Positions 1-12,719 of a DNA stretch of 64,000 bases are shown one piece after another. Numbering within the stretch: the first letter of the stretch is position 1; every line of letters begins with the position of its first letter. The notes below the pieces were generated by a model. That model had not been told where the DNA came from and made no database searches. It saw only the letters and a list, made by a program, of their open reading frames with translations. A program made the position numbers and the translations under genes. The stretch is from Lysobacterales bacterium (GTDB lineage: Bacteria > Pseudomonadota > Gammaproteobacteria > Xanthomonadales > SZUA-5), in NCBI GenBank assembly GCA_019187485.1, contig JABAQR010000024.1, positions 31,081 to 95,080 of the forward strand, given 5' to 3'.

Positions 1-933
1 GAGCCGGTGCGGCAGCGGCCTGAATTCGCGCACCGCGCGCAGCACCGAGCGCGGATCCAGGCCGAAGGCCTCGACCATGGTGAATGCGGCGGCGACGTTG
101 CTGGCGTTGTGGGCGCCGGCGAGCTGGGTGTCGGCGAGCCCGATCACACGTTCCTCGTCGTGCCAGACCTCGGCGCCGCGTGCATGCCAGAAGCCGCGGT
201 GGTTGAACAGTGTGCGTCGCTCGACACCGTCGGCGCGCTGCATCAGACGCGCATCGGCGGCGTTCAGCACCGCGAGATCGGCGGCGCCGGCGGTGAGCAG
301 CTTGAGCTTGTCGCGATAGTAGGTTTCCTCGTCGCCGTGCCAGTCCAGGTGCTCGGGTGAGAGGTTCAGCACGGTCGCGATGGCCGGATGGCCGCCGAAG
401 TCCGCCGCCTGGTAGCTGGAGATTTCGATCACCCAGTACTCCGGCTCGGGCTGCGGCTCCATCAGATCCAGCAGCGGCAGGCCGATGTTTCCGGCGAGCG
501 CGGTGCGCGCGCCGCCGGCGCGCAGCAGGGCCGCAGTCAGTGCGCTGGTGGTGCTCTTGCCCTTGGTCCCGGTGATGGCGATGGTCTTGTCGTGACGGTG
601 TTGGGCGAACCACATCGAGGTGCCGGAGATGAAACGGGTGCCTCGGAAATGCGCCCACTCCATCGCCCGGGCGTACCGATACGGACTGATGCCGGGCGAC
701 TTGATGACGATCTGGTAGGGGCCGAAGGTACCGGCCTGGATCTCCTCGGCGACTACCTCGACCATCGGATCGTGGCTGAAGTCCCAGGCCGCCGCTTCGG
801 AGGGTGTGAGGATCACGCCAATCTTCTTCTGCGGGAACAGCCCGCGCAGGAAGCGCAGGGCGGCCTGGCCCTCCTGGCCGTACCCCCAGACGGCGACCCT
901 GCGCAACAGGAAGGCTTCGAGGCTGATGTGCAT
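1..933 (-). CDS. murD: MurD-like UDP-MurNAc-L-alanine:glutamate ligase (3' end beyond window)
   Basis: Mur ligase that adds glutamate to UDP-MurNAc-L-Ala in cytoplasmic peptidoglycan precursor synthesis. About 311 residues are visible; the C-terminal domain is cut by the window edge. The ATP-binding motif GTKGKST lies at residues 122-128. Further family landmarks are EISSYQ, the NLSPEHLDWHG stretch and the AGAHNASN motif of the central domain. The start ATG at 933 gives MHISLEAFLL. The N-terminus (VAVWGYGQEGQAAL) departs from the usual MurD nucleotide-recognition start and recalls the xanthomonad MurD2 form, which adds L-glutamate and works with the epimerase MurL. The gene lies beside ppa rather than in a dcw cluster, which fits a MurD2 assignment. 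The family is certain; the choice between MurD and MurD2 is inference. Confidence 0.85.
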   Translation of the reverse strand, partial: MHISLEAFLLRRVAVWGYGQEGQAALRFLRGLFPQKKIGVILTPSEAAAWDFSHDPMVEVVAEEIQAGTFGPYQIVIKSPGISPYRYARAMEWAHFRGTRFISGTSMWFAQHRHDKTIAITGTKGKSTTSALTAALLRAGGARTALAGNIGLPLLDLMEPQPEPEYWVIEISSYQAADFGGHPAIATVLNLSPEHLDWHGDEETYYRDKLKLLTAGAADLAVLNAADARLMQRADGVERRTLFNHRGFWHARGAEVWHDEERVIGLADTQLAGAHNASNVAAAFTMVEAFGLDPRSVLRAVREFRPLPHRL

Positions 934-1020
934 GAGCGTGCGGGCTGTCCTGGGGGCCGGATGATGCAGCGCGCCGGTGCTCGTTGGCAGCCCCCGCGAC
1001 TGCTGCGGGGAGATGGCGAC

Positions 1021-1569
1021 TCAACAGTTCGGCTTGACCGGCTGCTCCTGGTAGCGCCGCACCGAGTCCAGGATCTCCTGCTTCGCGGCCTCGATGTCCT
1101 GCCAGCCCAGAACCTGGACCCACTTGCCTTTTTCGAGATCCTTGTAGTGCTCGAAGAAGTGCCGGATGCGCTCGCGGGTGTGTTCCGGCACGTCTTCCAG
1201 CGTCTGGAAATGGGCATAGGCGGAATAGGATTTCACGCTTGGCACCGCAATCAGCTTGGTGTCATCGCCGGCCTCGTCCCGCATCGCCAGCATGCCGATC
1301 GGGCGTACCCGGATCACCGATCCGGGGATCAGCGGCAGCGGCATCACCACCAGCACGTCGGCGGGATCGCCGTCGCCCGACAGCGTGCGCGGGATATAGC
1401 CGTAGTTGCAGGGGTAGCGCATCGGCGTGGTCAGCACGCGGTCGACGAAGATCGCCCCGGATTCCTTGTCCACCTCGTACTTGACCGGCTCGGCGTTCAT
1501 CGGAATCTCGACGACGACGTTGACCTCGTGCGGCACATCGCGGCCGGCGGGGACGCGTTCCAGGCCCAT
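1021..1569 (-). CDS. ppa: Inorganic pyrophosphatase, family I
   Basis: Soluble Mg-dependent hydrolase of pyrophosphate, which drives biosynthetic reactions forward. The protein is 182 residues, close to the 176 of the E. coli enzyme. The metal-binding signature DGDPAD is at residues 66-71, giving D66, D68 and D71. The YEVDKESG and [10 protein letters not shown] blocks are also family hallmarks. I chose the ATG at 1569 (MGLERVPAG) because it is preceded by GGGAGAA; an in-frame ATG at 1641 would add 24 unsupported residues. It is transcribed in the same direction as the murD-like gene downstream and divergently from serS. Confidence 0.95.
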   Translation of the reverse strand: MGLERVPAGRDVPHEVNVVVEIPMNAEPVKYEVDKESGAIFVDRVLTTPMRYPCNYGYIPRTLSGDGDPADVLVVMPLPLIPGSVIRVRPIGMLAMRDEAGDDTKLIAVPSVKSYSAYAHFQTLEDVPEHTRERIRHFFEHYKDLEKGKWVQVLGWQDIEAAKQEILDSVRRYQEQPVKPNC

Positions 1570-1649
1570 GCGGGTTCTCCCTTGCTTGGCGATGGACGAG
1601 TATGCCTCCGAGGCGTGGGGCGGGCGCCGGTTTCCGGTCATGCGCCTGA

Positions 1650-3257
<1,608 letters not shown>

Positions 3258-3301
3258 CGGTCGCGCGCAGGATGGGGTGGGCTTTGCCCTCGCGGGCTGC
3301 C

Positions 3302-3347
3302 CGCCAAAAGCAGAAGGCCCGCGTGTGCGGGCCTTCTGCTTTTGGCG
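3302..3347. terminator. Bidirectional intrinsic terminator between serS and the YccA-like gene
   Basis: A perfect 21-bp inverted repeat (3302-3322 with 3327-3347) has a GTGT loop. Its outer part is A-rich on the left and T-rich on the right (AAAAG...CTTTT), so it can end transcription from both converging genes, serS (+) and the Bax1-I gene (-). Confidence 0.85.
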
Positions 3348-3374
3348 ATCGAGTGATGAGTCGCAACCGGCCTC

Positions 3375-4037
3375 TCAGTCCTCGCCGCTGAAGAAGGCGA
3401 ACAACCGCATCAGATGCATGAACAGCACCCAGATGCTGCCGAGCAGGCTGGTTGCGACGACGATGTAGTTGGCTTCCGGATCGTGGATCAGCTGGCTGGT
3501 CTCCCACAGGATCGCGGCCGAAACCAGCAGCACCGCGGCGCCAGAGATCATCAGGCTGAGGATCGGCGTCTGCAGGAAGATGTTGGCCACGATCGCGCCC
3601 AGCATCACCAGGAAGCCCACGAACAGGAAGCCGCCGAGGAAGTTGAAGTTGCGGCGCGAGACCAGCGCGTATCCCGACAACGAGAAGAAAATCACGCTGG
3701 TGGCGGCCAGCGCGTAGACCGGGATGTTCGCATCCATGCGCAGGTAGAAGCCGACGATGGGACCGAGGAGGTAGCCAAGGCCGGCCGCGTAGACGAAGGA
3801 CAGGACCAGACCGGCCGGGCTGTTGCGCGTGGCGTTGATCGCGAAGGGCATGCCGATCATGAAGGCCAGGAACATCCAGACGTTGATCACACCGGCCTGG
3901 CTGGCGACCGCGTACCAGGCGCTCAGTGCGGACACGCCGAGGATCATCGTCAGCAGCAGATAGGCATTGCGAATGGTCTTGGTGGTTTCGATCGCAGCGA
4001 CTGCGCCGCGGGTCAGCACTGGGGTGGCGGTCGACAT
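3375..4037 (-). CDS. Bax inhibitor-1 / YccA family membrane protein
   Basis: Polytopic inner-membrane protein of the Bax1-I superfamily. The protein is 220 residues, almost the size of E. coli YccA (219), which interacts with the FtsH protease. About seven hydrophobic segments are visible, including MFLAFMIGMPFAI, LVLSFVYAAGLGYLLGP and FLFVGFLVMLGAIVANIF. The conserved loop near LGPIVGFY matches the family, and the C-terminus is a short charged tail. The start at 4037 (MSTATPVL) has GGAG just upstream; a longer in-frame ORF to 4136 lacks a ribosome site. Function in this organism is unproven. It is a single gene facing serS. Confidence 0.85.
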   Translation of the reverse strand: MSTATPVLTRGAVAAIETTKTIRNAYLLLTMILGVSALSAWYAVASQAGVINVWMFLAFMIGMPFAINATRNSPAGLVLSFVYAAGLGYLLGPIVGFYLRMDANIPVYALAATSVIFFSLSGYALVSRRNFNFLGGFLFVGFLVMLGAIVANIFLQTPILSLMISGAAVLLVSAAILWETSQLIHDPEANYIVVATSLLGSIWVLFMHLMRLFAFFSGED

Positions 4038-4148
4038 GGGAGGCTCCGTGGATGGGTGGGCCGATTGTACAGATGGACACAGTGGATGCGACCTGAAGTG
4101 AGAGTGGCGTCGATGCGCCTTGATCGCAAGCGTCACGCGGTTGCCGGT

Positions 4149-5252
4149 TCAGCCAGCACCAACTCCCAGTTCGCGCACGACCTCTTCGGCCAGCGCCAGA
4201 CAGGAGGTCAACCCTGGCGATTCGATGCCGAGGAGGTTGACGAGGCCGTCGATGCCGTGCACTCCCGGCCCCTGCACCAGGAAGTCGGCGGCAGGTTCGG
4301 CGGGTCCGTGGATCTTCGGACGCACGCCGACGAAATCCGGCAGCAGATCCTCGTCGCGCAGTGCCGGCCACCATTGCCGCACCGATGCCGCGAATTCGCC
4401 GCGGCGGCTGTCGTCGAAGCGGTAGTCGACGGTCTCCACCCAGCGCATGTCCGGACCGAAGCGACAGCGGCCGGTGATGTCCATGCCGAGGTGCACGCCC
4501 AGGCTGGCAGCGCCGGGCAGCGGATAGATGAGGCGCGCGAACGGCACCTTGCCGCGCGCGTAGTAATAGTGGCCCTGGCCGTAGCGCTGCGGCGGCAGCG
4601 TTGCCGCCGGCAACGCATCGATGCGCTGCGCCAGCGCGATGGCGCCGAGGCCGGCGGCATTCACCAGGCGCCGGCAGCGCAGCGGCCCATCGGCGGTCTC
4701 GACGCTGAACTCGCCGTTGGCGCAGCGCACCGCCTGCGCCCGGGTGCGACACACCAGGCGCCCGCCGTGGGCCTCGAACTCGCCGAGCAGGGCGGTGACC
4801 AGTTCCGGCACGTCCACGATGCCGGTGTTCGGCGAATCCAGCGCAGCCACACAGCGCAGCGCCGGTTCAAGCCTCAGAGCCTGCGCTCGCTCCAGCCAGT
4901 GGAGCTCGACGCCGTTGGCTGCTGCGCGGATTTCGATCACGCGCAGCGCCGGCACATCCTCCTCGCGCGTGGCGACGATCAGCTTGCCGCAACGCCGGTG
5001 GGCGATGCCGCGCTGCGCGCACAGCGCATACAGCAGTTCGAGTCCGCGCACGCAGCAGCGTGCCTTCAGCGATCCGGTCGGGTAATACATGCCGGCATGG
5101 ATGACGCCCGAATTGCGGCTGGAGATGCCCTCGCCCGGACGGTCTTCTTCCTCCAGGATCAGCACCTCGAGTCCCGTCTGCGCCAGCGCGCGTGCGCACG
5201 CCAGTCCGACCACGCCGGCGCCGACCACCACGGTGTCGATGTCGATGGGCAT
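4149..5252 (-). CDS. FAD-dependent oxidoreductase, L-2-hydroxyglutarate dehydrogenase-like
   Basis: Flavoprotein of the DAO/GlpO superfamily, 367 residues. The N-terminal dinucleotide fold is VVVGAGVVGLACARAL. It is followed by SSRNSGVIHAGMYYP and KLIVATREED, both typical of LhgO/L2HGDH-type enzymes that oxidise L-2-hydroxyglutarate and pass electrons to the respiratory chain. The C-terminal part has GVRPKIHGP and LVNLLGIESPGLTSCLA, also as in L2HGDH-like proteins. The start at 5252 (MPIDIDTVVVG) is the only one that puts the FAD motif at the N-terminus. The family is clear; the exact substrate is inferred. Confidence 0.85.
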   Translation of the reverse strand: MPIDIDTVVVGAGVVGLACARALAQTGLEVLILEEEDRPGEGISSRNSGVIHAGMYYPTGSLKARCCVRGLELLYALCAQRGIAHRRCGKLIVATREEDVPALRVIEIRAAANGVELHWLERAQALRLEPALRCVAALDSPNTGIVDVPELVTALLGEFEAHGGRLVCRTRAQAVRCANGEFSVETADGPLRCRRLVNAAGLGAIALAQRIDALPAATLPPQRYGQGHYYYARGKVPFARLIYPLPGAASLGVHLGMDITGRCRFGPDMRWVETVDYRFDDSRRGEFAASVRQWWPALRDEDLLPDFVGVRPKIHGPAEPAADFLVQGPGVHGIDGLVNLLGIESPGLTSCLALAEEVVRELGVGAG

Positions 5253-5450
5253 GGCGCGCTCCGCTGCGAGTTGTCCCATTCTAGGAGCGTCGCACGACCC
5301 GTGATCCGACGGGCGTCCTTGCGGTGCGCATGAGCCAGGTGCGGGGCGGTTTCCCGGTTCGTGCGCGGCACCACCGGAATCCGAGCCGGCACCCCAGCGA
5401 ATCGCGCTATCGTCGGCGCCCCGCGCGATTCCCGAGCCGTCCGACCGGAC

Positions 5451-6221
5451 ATGCCCCGCTACGCCATCGGCATCGAGTACGACGGCACCGAATTCCTCGG
5501 CTGGCAGACCCAGCACCAGGAGCCAACGGTGCAATCGGTGCTGGAGCGCGCGCTGGCATTCGTCGCCGACGAGAAAGTCGAGGCGGTCTGCGCCGGGCGC
5601 ACCGACACCGGCGTGCACGCGCGCGGCCAGGTCGCGCATTTCGACTGCGCAGCCGAGCGTCGCGAGTACTCCTGGCTGATGGGCGTCAATTCGCGGCTGC
5701 CGGCGAGTGTCGCCTTGCGCTGGGCGCGGCCGGTGCGCGACGACTTCCACGCGCGCTACGCCGCGCGCAGCCGCGCCTATCGCTACCGAATCCTGCGCCG
5801 CGCCACCCGGCCGGCGCTCGACAGCCGCCACGCCACCTGGGTGCGCGAGCCGCTCGACGTGCCGGCCCTGCGCGCCGCGATCCCGGCGTTGATCGGCGAG
5901 CACGACTTCACCAGCTTCCGCACCGTGGCCTGCCAGTCGCGCTCGCCGGTGCGCGACCTGCGCCGCATCGATGTCCGCGAGGACGGCGAGTTCCTCGATC
6001 TCGAGTTCGAGGCCAACGCCTTCCTGCACCACATGATCCGCAACCTCGTCGGCAGCCTGCTGGTGGTCGCCAGGGGCGTGCAGCCGCCGGACTGGATCGG
6101 GCGGGTGCTCGCCGCGCGCGACCGCACGATCGCCGGACCGACCGCCCCCGCGCAGGGCTTGACCTTCCTCGCGGCCCGCTATCCCACCGAATGGGGACTG
6201 CCGCCGGAGCACACGCTGTGA
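5451..6221 (+). CDS. truA: tRNA pseudouridine(38-40) synthase TruA
   Basis: Isomerises uridines 38-40 in the tRNA anticodon stem-loop. The protein is 256 residues. It has IGIEYDGTEFLGWQ at the N-terminus, catalytic D52 in GRTDTGVHA, and the C-terminal FLHHMIRNLVG motif, all diagnostic. ATG 5451 (MPRYAIG) was chosen over an in-frame start at 5361 because homologous proteins start at this fold. The stop overlaps the GTG start of trpF by four bases (GTGA), which implies translational coupling at the head of the trp run. Confidence 0.95.
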   Translation: MPRYAIGIEYDGTEFLGWQTQHQEPTVQSVLERALAFVADEKVEAVCAGRTDTGVHARGQVAHFDCAAERREYSWLMGVNSRLPASVALRWARPVRDDFHARYAARSRAYRYRILRRATRPALDSRHATWVREPLDVPALRAAIPALIGEHDFTSFRTVACQSRSPVRDLRRIDVREDGEFLDLEFEANAFLHHMIRNLVGSLLVVARGVQPPDWIGRVLAARDRTIAGPTAPAQGLTFLAARYPTEWGLPPEHTL

Positions 6222-6833
6222 AGCACGGAGTGCGCGTGAAGTTCTGCGGTTTCACCAACGTCGAGGACGTGCGCGCCGCGGTGGCGCTCGGCGTCGACGC
6301 GATCGGGCTGGTGTTCGTGCCGGCGAGCAAGCGACGGGTCGGCATCGGGCGCGCGCAGGACATCGTCGCCGCAGTGCCGCCTTTCGTGACCACCGTCGGC
6401 CTGTTCCTGGACGCGCCAGCGGACGAGGTCGCGCGCGTGCTCGCCGCGGTCCCGCTCGACCTGTTGCAGTTCCACGGCAGCGAGCCGCCGGAGCAGTGCG
6501 CGGCCTTCGGCCGCCCCTACCTGAAGGCGCTGGCGATGGGGGATGGCATCGACGCCGTGGCCGCCGCTTCCCGCTATGCTGGCGCTCGCGGGATCCTGCT
6601 GGACGCGCACCGCAGCGGCGAGCAGGGTGGATCCGGGCTGCGCTTCGACTGGTCGCGGATCCCGCCGGAGTTGGCGCCGCGCATCGTGCTCGCCGGCGGG
6701 CTCGCGGCAGACAACGTCGCCGCCGCGATCGCCGCGGTGCATCCCTACGCCGTCGACGTCGCCAGCGGCATCGAATCGGCGCCCGGGCAGAAATGTCCGG
6801 CGCGCATGCAGGCTTTCATGAATGAGGTGGAAC

Positions 6834-6862
<29 letters not shown>
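6218..6862 (+). CDS. trpF: Phosphoribosylanthranilate isomerase
   Basis: Amadori isomerase of tryptophan synthesis, converting PRA to CdRP. The TIM-barrel protein is 214 residues. It has the catalytic cysteine in KFCGFT (C10) and the catalytic aspartate in ILLDAH (D129). The phosphate-binding loop is near [10 protein letters not shown], and the DVASGIES motif is near the end. The start is a GTG inside the truA stop. The 3' end overlaps the beginning of trpB, so truA-trpF-trpB read as one transcript. It is a stand-alone trpF, not fused to trpC. Confidence 0.95.
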
Positions 6863-8065
<1,203 letters not shown>

Positions 8066-8066
<1 letters not shown>

Positions 8067-8223
8067 CGGCGGCGGCTGCGCCGCCGCAGTGAGTGGTGAG
8101 TGGTGAGTGGCAAGAGCCCGCACGATTCATCACCACGACTCACCGGACAGACAGGGCATGCGCCACGATGCGGCCCGCCGGCTTCTGCTACTCACTACTC
8201 ACTACTCACTACTCACCGCTTCC
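8066..8223. repeat. trpB-trpA spacer with GC hairpin and facing 7-bp tandem repeats
   Basis: After trpB a GC-only hairpin (8066-8087) is followed by about three copies of a GAGTGGT unit (8088-8110). A core of about 75 bp follows, then about four copies of a CACTACT unit (8188-8217), the approximate reverse complement of the left arm with one wobble per unit. The two arms could pair in RNA just ahead of trpA. There is no T-tract, so it is not a standard terminator. The same facing-arm layout recurs elsewhere in the window with other units. Confidence 0.7.
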
Positions 8224-9039
8224 ATGCCCAACCGCATCGATACCCGCTTCGCCGCGCTGCGCGCCGCCGGTCGTCCTGGCCTGATCACCTTCACCACCGC
8301 TGGCGACCCGGATCCGGCGTTGACGGTCGACGTGCTGCACGCGCTGGTGCGCCACGGCGCGGACCTCGTCGAACTCGGCATGCCCTTCTCCGACCCGATG
8401 GCCGACGGCCCGGTGATCCAGCAGGCCAACGAGCGCGCGCTCGCCAGGCATGTCGGTCTCGCGCACGTGCTCGAGGCCTTGCGCGGCTTCCGTGCGAGCG
8501 ACGCGGACACGCCGGTGGTGCTGATGGGGTATCTCAATCCGATCGAGCGCTACGGCTTCGAGCGCTTCGCGGTCGCTGCGGCGGCGGCTGGCGCCGACGG
8601 ACTGCTGCTGGTGGATTGCCCGATCGAGGAATCGGCGGGCTACGAGGCCGTGCTGCAGCGCCTGGGCCTGCACCAGGTCTACCTGCTGGCGCCGACGACG
8701 CCACCGGAACGACGATCGCGGATCGCCGCGAAGGCCGGCGGTTTCCTCTACTACGTGTCCTTCAAGGGCATCACCGGCGCCGGGCACCTCGAGACCGCGC
8801 AGGCGATGGCCGCGCTCGATGAATTGCGTGGCCTCTCGCAGGCGCCGCTCGCGGTCGGCTTCGGCATCCGCGACGCAGCCACCGCCGCGCTGCTCGGCGC
8901 GCACGCACAGGCGATCGTGATCGGCAGCGTGCTGGTCGAACGCCTCGCCGACGCGCGCGACGCCAGCCAGGTCGACGCCGCAGTGGCATCATGCCTGCCC
9001 CCGATCCGCGACGCGCTGCACGCCCTCCGCGGCGGTTGA
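8224..9039 (+). CDS. trpA: Tryptophan synthase alpha chain
   Basis: Cleaves indole-glycerol phosphate and channels indole to TrpB. The TIM barrel is 271 residues with catalytic E50 ([10 protein letters not shown]) and D61 (DPMADGP). The C-terminal phosphate-binding GFGIRD and VIGSVLVE are also present. The ATG at 8224 fits the family; no strong Shine-Dalgarno precedes it because the spacer immediately upstream is a tandem repeat, which may affect its expression relative to trpB. Confidence 0.95.
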   Translation: MPNRIDTRFAALRAAGRPGLITFTTAGDPDPALTVDVLHALVRHGADLVELGMPFSDPMADGPVIQQANERALARHVGLAHVLEALRGFRASDADTPVVLMGYLNPIERYGFERFAVAAAAAGADGLLLVDCPIEESAGYEAVLQRLGLHQVYLLAPTTPPERRSRIAAKAGGFLYYVSFKGITGAGHLETAQAMAALDELRGLSQAPLAVGFGIRDAATAALLGAHAQAIVIGSVLVERLADARDASQVDAAVASCLPPIRDALHALRGG

Positions 9040-9056
9040 CCAGGGGAACAGCCCGG

Positions 9057-9095
9057 CTCTTCCCTTTTCCTTTCCCTTTTCCTTTTTCCTCCCCC
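9057..9095 (+). repeat. Pyrimidine short-period repeat ahead of accD
   Basis: The space between trpA and accD is almost wholly CCCTTTTCCTTT-type tandem repeat, preceded by CGGCTCTTCCC. The same junction (GGCTCTTCCC followed by TTTTCC repeats) occurs as the right arm of the element at 51824-51961. No facing left arm is seen here, so it may be a half element. It leaves accD with no recognisable ribosome site. Confidence 0.6.
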
Positions 9096-9953
<858 letters not shown>

Positions 9954-10303
9954 AGCGGTTGTCGGTTGCTGGTTGTCGGCAGCGAAGCTCGCCCGGCCGG
10001 CCGCGTAGCGAGTTCGAGTGAGTTAGTCACCGCGGGTCCGACCCGCGAGGGATGAAAGGTGGTCGCTCCGCCCAGGGGTGGAAAAGCGTTGGACGCAAAG
10101 GACGCAAAGGGGAAAAGAAAGGACGCAAAGGAGAGCGCAAGCAGAATCGTCCGCCCGCTCCTGCATTTCTTTGCGTCCTTTGCGTGCTTTGCGTCCACTG
10201 ACCGGCGCTGCGATCAGCGCGTGATCTCAGGGCCGGGGCCAGCTCTTGGTTTCTTCGTAGCTGCCGACGACCGCCAACCCTTGCTCGCCGGATCGATCGC
10301 TTC
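9954..10303. repeat. accD-folC spacer: REP-like hairpin and facing GACGCAAAG repeats
   Basis: This 350-bp gap has no convincing gene. It contains a REP-like palindrome (10031-10047, CGCGGGTCCGACCCGCG). Tandem GACGCAAAG copies (10091-10130) face the complement, CTTTGCGTC-type copies, at 10167-10197, with about 35 bp between. An outer pair also matches: GTTGTCGGCAGCGAAG near 9974 against CTTCG..CTGCCGACGAC near 10255. The GACGCAAAG unit recurs at 53358-53547. Confidence 0.7.
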
Positions 10304-11569
10304 ATGGCCGAACTGACCCGCTCCGACTCCCTCGCCGACTGGCTCCGCCATCTCGAAACGCTGCATCCGCGGGCGATCGACCTCGGGCTGGAGCGGGTGC
10401 GCGAGGTCTGGGAGCGGCTCGGTTCGCCGCGCCCGGCGCCGGTCTGCATCACCATCGGCGGGACCAACGGCAAGGGTTCGACGGTCGCATTCCTCGAGGC
10501 GATGCTGCGCGCCGCCGGGCACCGCGTCGGCGCTTACACCTCGCCGCACCTGCTGCGCTACAACGAGCGCGTGCGCCTCGATGGCGTCGACGCGGCGGAT
10601 GCGGACCTGGTGTCTGCATTCGCCGACATCGAAGCCGCGCGCGGCGAGGTGTCGCTGAGCTATTTCGAGTTCGGCACGCTCGCGGCCTTCCTGCTGCTGG
10701 AGCGCTCAGGCGTCGACGCGGCGATCCTCGAGGTCGGCCTCGGCGGACGTCTCGACGCGGTCAACCTCATCGACGCGGATGCCGCGGTGTTGACCAGTGT
10801 CGACCTCGACCACCAGGAGTACCTGGGCGAAACCCGAGAACGCATCGGCTGGGACAAGGCGCACATCTTCCGTGCCGGGCGGCCGGCGATCGTCGCCGCC
10901 GTCGATCCACCGGCGAGCGTCTTCGCAGTCGCGCATGCGCTCGGTGCGGTCGTCCTGCGGCCACCGGAACCGCTGCCAGGTCAGGGCGAGTGGCGCTGCG
11001 CGCTGCCGGACGGCACGCTGCTGGGGCTTCCACCGCCGGCGCTGGTCGCACCTTGCCAGCGGCGCAACGCGCAGGCGGCACTGTGGGCCTGGCATGCGTT
11101 GCGTGCGCGCCTGCGCTTCGATGCCGCCGCCGCCGCCCGCGGCGTGGCTCTCGCGCAGGTGCGTGGTCGCCTGCAGCGGCTCCCGCGCACGCCCGAGACC
11201 TGGGTGGACGTGGCGCACAACCCGGAAGCGGCGCGCGTGCTGGCGGGCTGGCTGGCGGCTGATCCGCGGCGACGCAAGGTCGCGGTGTTTGCCGCACTCG
11301 CCGACAAGGACCTCGCCGGCATCGTCGCGCCCTTGCGTCAGCATTTTCACGCCTGGGTCGTGCTCGACCTGCGCCCGGCCAGTCCGCGTGCCGCAGATCC
11401 CGCCGCGCAGGCCAGGGCGCTTGCCGCGTTGCTCGCCGGGGATCCGTGCATCGAAACCGCCGCCGACATCGCAGCCGCGCTCGCGCAGGCCGAGCGCCTC
11501 GCCGGCCCCGCCGGTCGCGTCGTGGTCTTCGGCTCCTTCTTCACCGTCGCCGCCGCCCTCTCGATGTAG
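10304..11569 (+). CDS. folC: Bifunctional folylpolyglutamate / dihydrofolate synthase
   Basis: Mur-ligase-fold enzyme that adds glutamate to dihydropteroate and to folates. The protein is 421 residues. The P-loop GGTNGKGST ends at residue 60, followed by AYTSPHLLRYNERVRLDG and FEFGTLAAF. The VGLGGRLDAVN block and a C-terminal VAHNPEA and VFGSFFTVA are family signatures. The ATG at 10304 follows the repeat-rich spacer. It is upstream of a SPOR-domain gene as in many gammaproteobacteria (folC-dedD). Confidence 0.95.
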   Translation: MAELTRSDSLADWLRHLETLHPRAIDLGLERVREVWERLGSPRPAPVCITIGGTNGKGSTVAFLEAMLRAAGHRVGAYTSPHLLRYNERVRLDGVDAADADLVSAFADIEAARGEVSLSYFEFGTLAAFLLLERSGVDAAILEVGLGGRLDAVNLIDADAAVLTSVDLDHQEYLGETRERIGWDKAHIFRAGRPAIVAAVDPPASVFAVAHALGAVVLRPPEPLPGQGEWRCALPDGTLLGLPPPALVAPCQRRNAQAALWAWHALRARLRFDAAAAARGVALAQVRGRLQRLPRTPETWVDVAHNPEAARVLAGWLAADPRRRKVAVFAALADKDLAGIVAPLRQHFHAWVVLDLRPASPRAADPAAQARALAALLAGDPCIETAADIAAALAQAERLAGPAGRVVVFGSFFTVAAALSM

Positions 11570-11734
11570 CGGCGCCGTCTGCGGCGCGACCGCTGCGCGC
11601 AGCCTGGGCACCGGGCCGCAGGCGCTTGCGCAACCCGGACGCGCCACGAGGTTGTGCACCTGCGCCCGCGCGGGAGCCCGGCCACCACAACGCCTATACT
11701 CGCCGCCCATCGCCTGCACCCGACTCGAATTCCG

Positions 11735-12679
11735 ATGGACGATGCCCTCCGTCAACGCCTGGTTGGCGCGGCCGTGATCATTGCGCTCGCGGTGATCTTC
11801 GTGCCGATGCTGCTCGATTCCCCGGAGCCGTCGCAGCGCACGCAGCAGGTGGACCTGACGATTCCGCCGCGCACCGAGCCCGGCATGGAGACGCGCCGGC
11901 TGCCGCTCGACCCGGCGATGACCGCGCCGCAGCCGGCCACGGAGCCGGTCGCGGCGGGTGCGAGTCCGGATGTCTCCGATCCGGTGCCGGCCGATGGCGG
12001 CATCGCCGCACTCGACACTCCGGCGGCGGCACCGCCGAAGCCGCAGCCTGCGCCCACCGCGGAGGTGCCCGCCAGGCCCGATCCGCCGAAGCCGGAAGCG
12101 CCGAAACCCGACGCCGCGAAGCCGCAGGTCGCCGCGGCGTCCTTGCCGCAGCCGGCCACCGGCGGCCGCTTCCTCGCGCAGTTCGGCAGCTACGCCGAAC
12201 GCGCCAATGCCGAAGCGCTGGTGCGCGATCTCGCCAAGGCCGGTGTGCCGGCAACGCTCGAGACCTTGCCCGGGACTTCCGGGCGACCGCTGCACCGGGT
12301 GCGCTCGAAGCCCTACGCGACGCGTGCCGAAGCCGACGCGGCGCGCCTGGGCGCGCAGCGCCAGATCGCCGGCCTCGCCAGCAGCGTGGTCGAACTGGCC
12401 GCGGCCGACGCCACCCAGTCGACGCCGGCGCGGCCGAACCTTTCGGGCTGGGCGGTGCAGGTCGGCGTGTTCACGCGCAAGGACGGCGCCGAGGAACTCG
12501 CCAAACGCTTGCGCGACGGCGGCTACGCGGCCTTCGTCGAACCCGTGAAGCTGGCCGGCGGCCAGACCAGCCACCGCGTGCGCGTGGGCCCCGAGGTGAA
12601 GCGCGAGAACGCGCAGCGGATTCAGGGCGAACTCAAGAGCAAGTTCAAGCTCGACGCGCTGGTCGTCGCCCACCCGTGA
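11735..12679 (+). CDS. SPOR-domain membrane protein (DedD-like)
   Basis: Division-associated protein expected to bind denuded peptidoglycan at the septum. The protein is 314 residues. It has a short cytoplasmic N-terminus, one membrane segment (VIIALAVIFVPMLLD, about residues 14-28), a long Pro/Ala-rich linker (about 50-145), and two SPOR-type repeats. The first starts near FLAQFGSYAERANA and the second near WAVQVGVFTRKDGA. E. coli DedD has one SPOR domain, so two is a difference. The start at 11735 (MDDALRQRLVG) is the one next to the TM segment. It lies between folC and cvpA, the usual dedD position. Confidence 0.85.
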   Translation: MDDALRQRLVGAAVIIALAVIFVPMLLDSPEPSQRTQQVDLTIPPRTEPGMETRRLPLDPAMTAPQPATEPVAAGASPDVSDPVPADGGIAALDTPAAAPPKPQPAPTAEVPARPDPPKPEAPKPDAAKPQVAAASLPQPATGGRFLAQFGSYAERANAEALVRDLAKAGVPATLETLPGTSGRPLHRVRSKPYATRAEADAARLGAQRQIAGLASSVVELAAADATQSTPARPNLSGWAVQVGVFTRKDGAEELAKRLRDGGYAAFVEPVKLAGGQTSHRVRVGPEVKRENAQRIQGELKSKFKLDALVVAHP

Positions 12680-12719
12680 GCCATCGCGGCGACGGAGGTT
12701 GCCGGGCGGGGCGCGCGCA

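Noticed and set aside
8067..8223. trp attenuator or leader peptide before trpA
   Set aside because: No short ORF rich in Trp codons and no terminator/antiterminator pair with T-tract; the spacer is explained by repeats.
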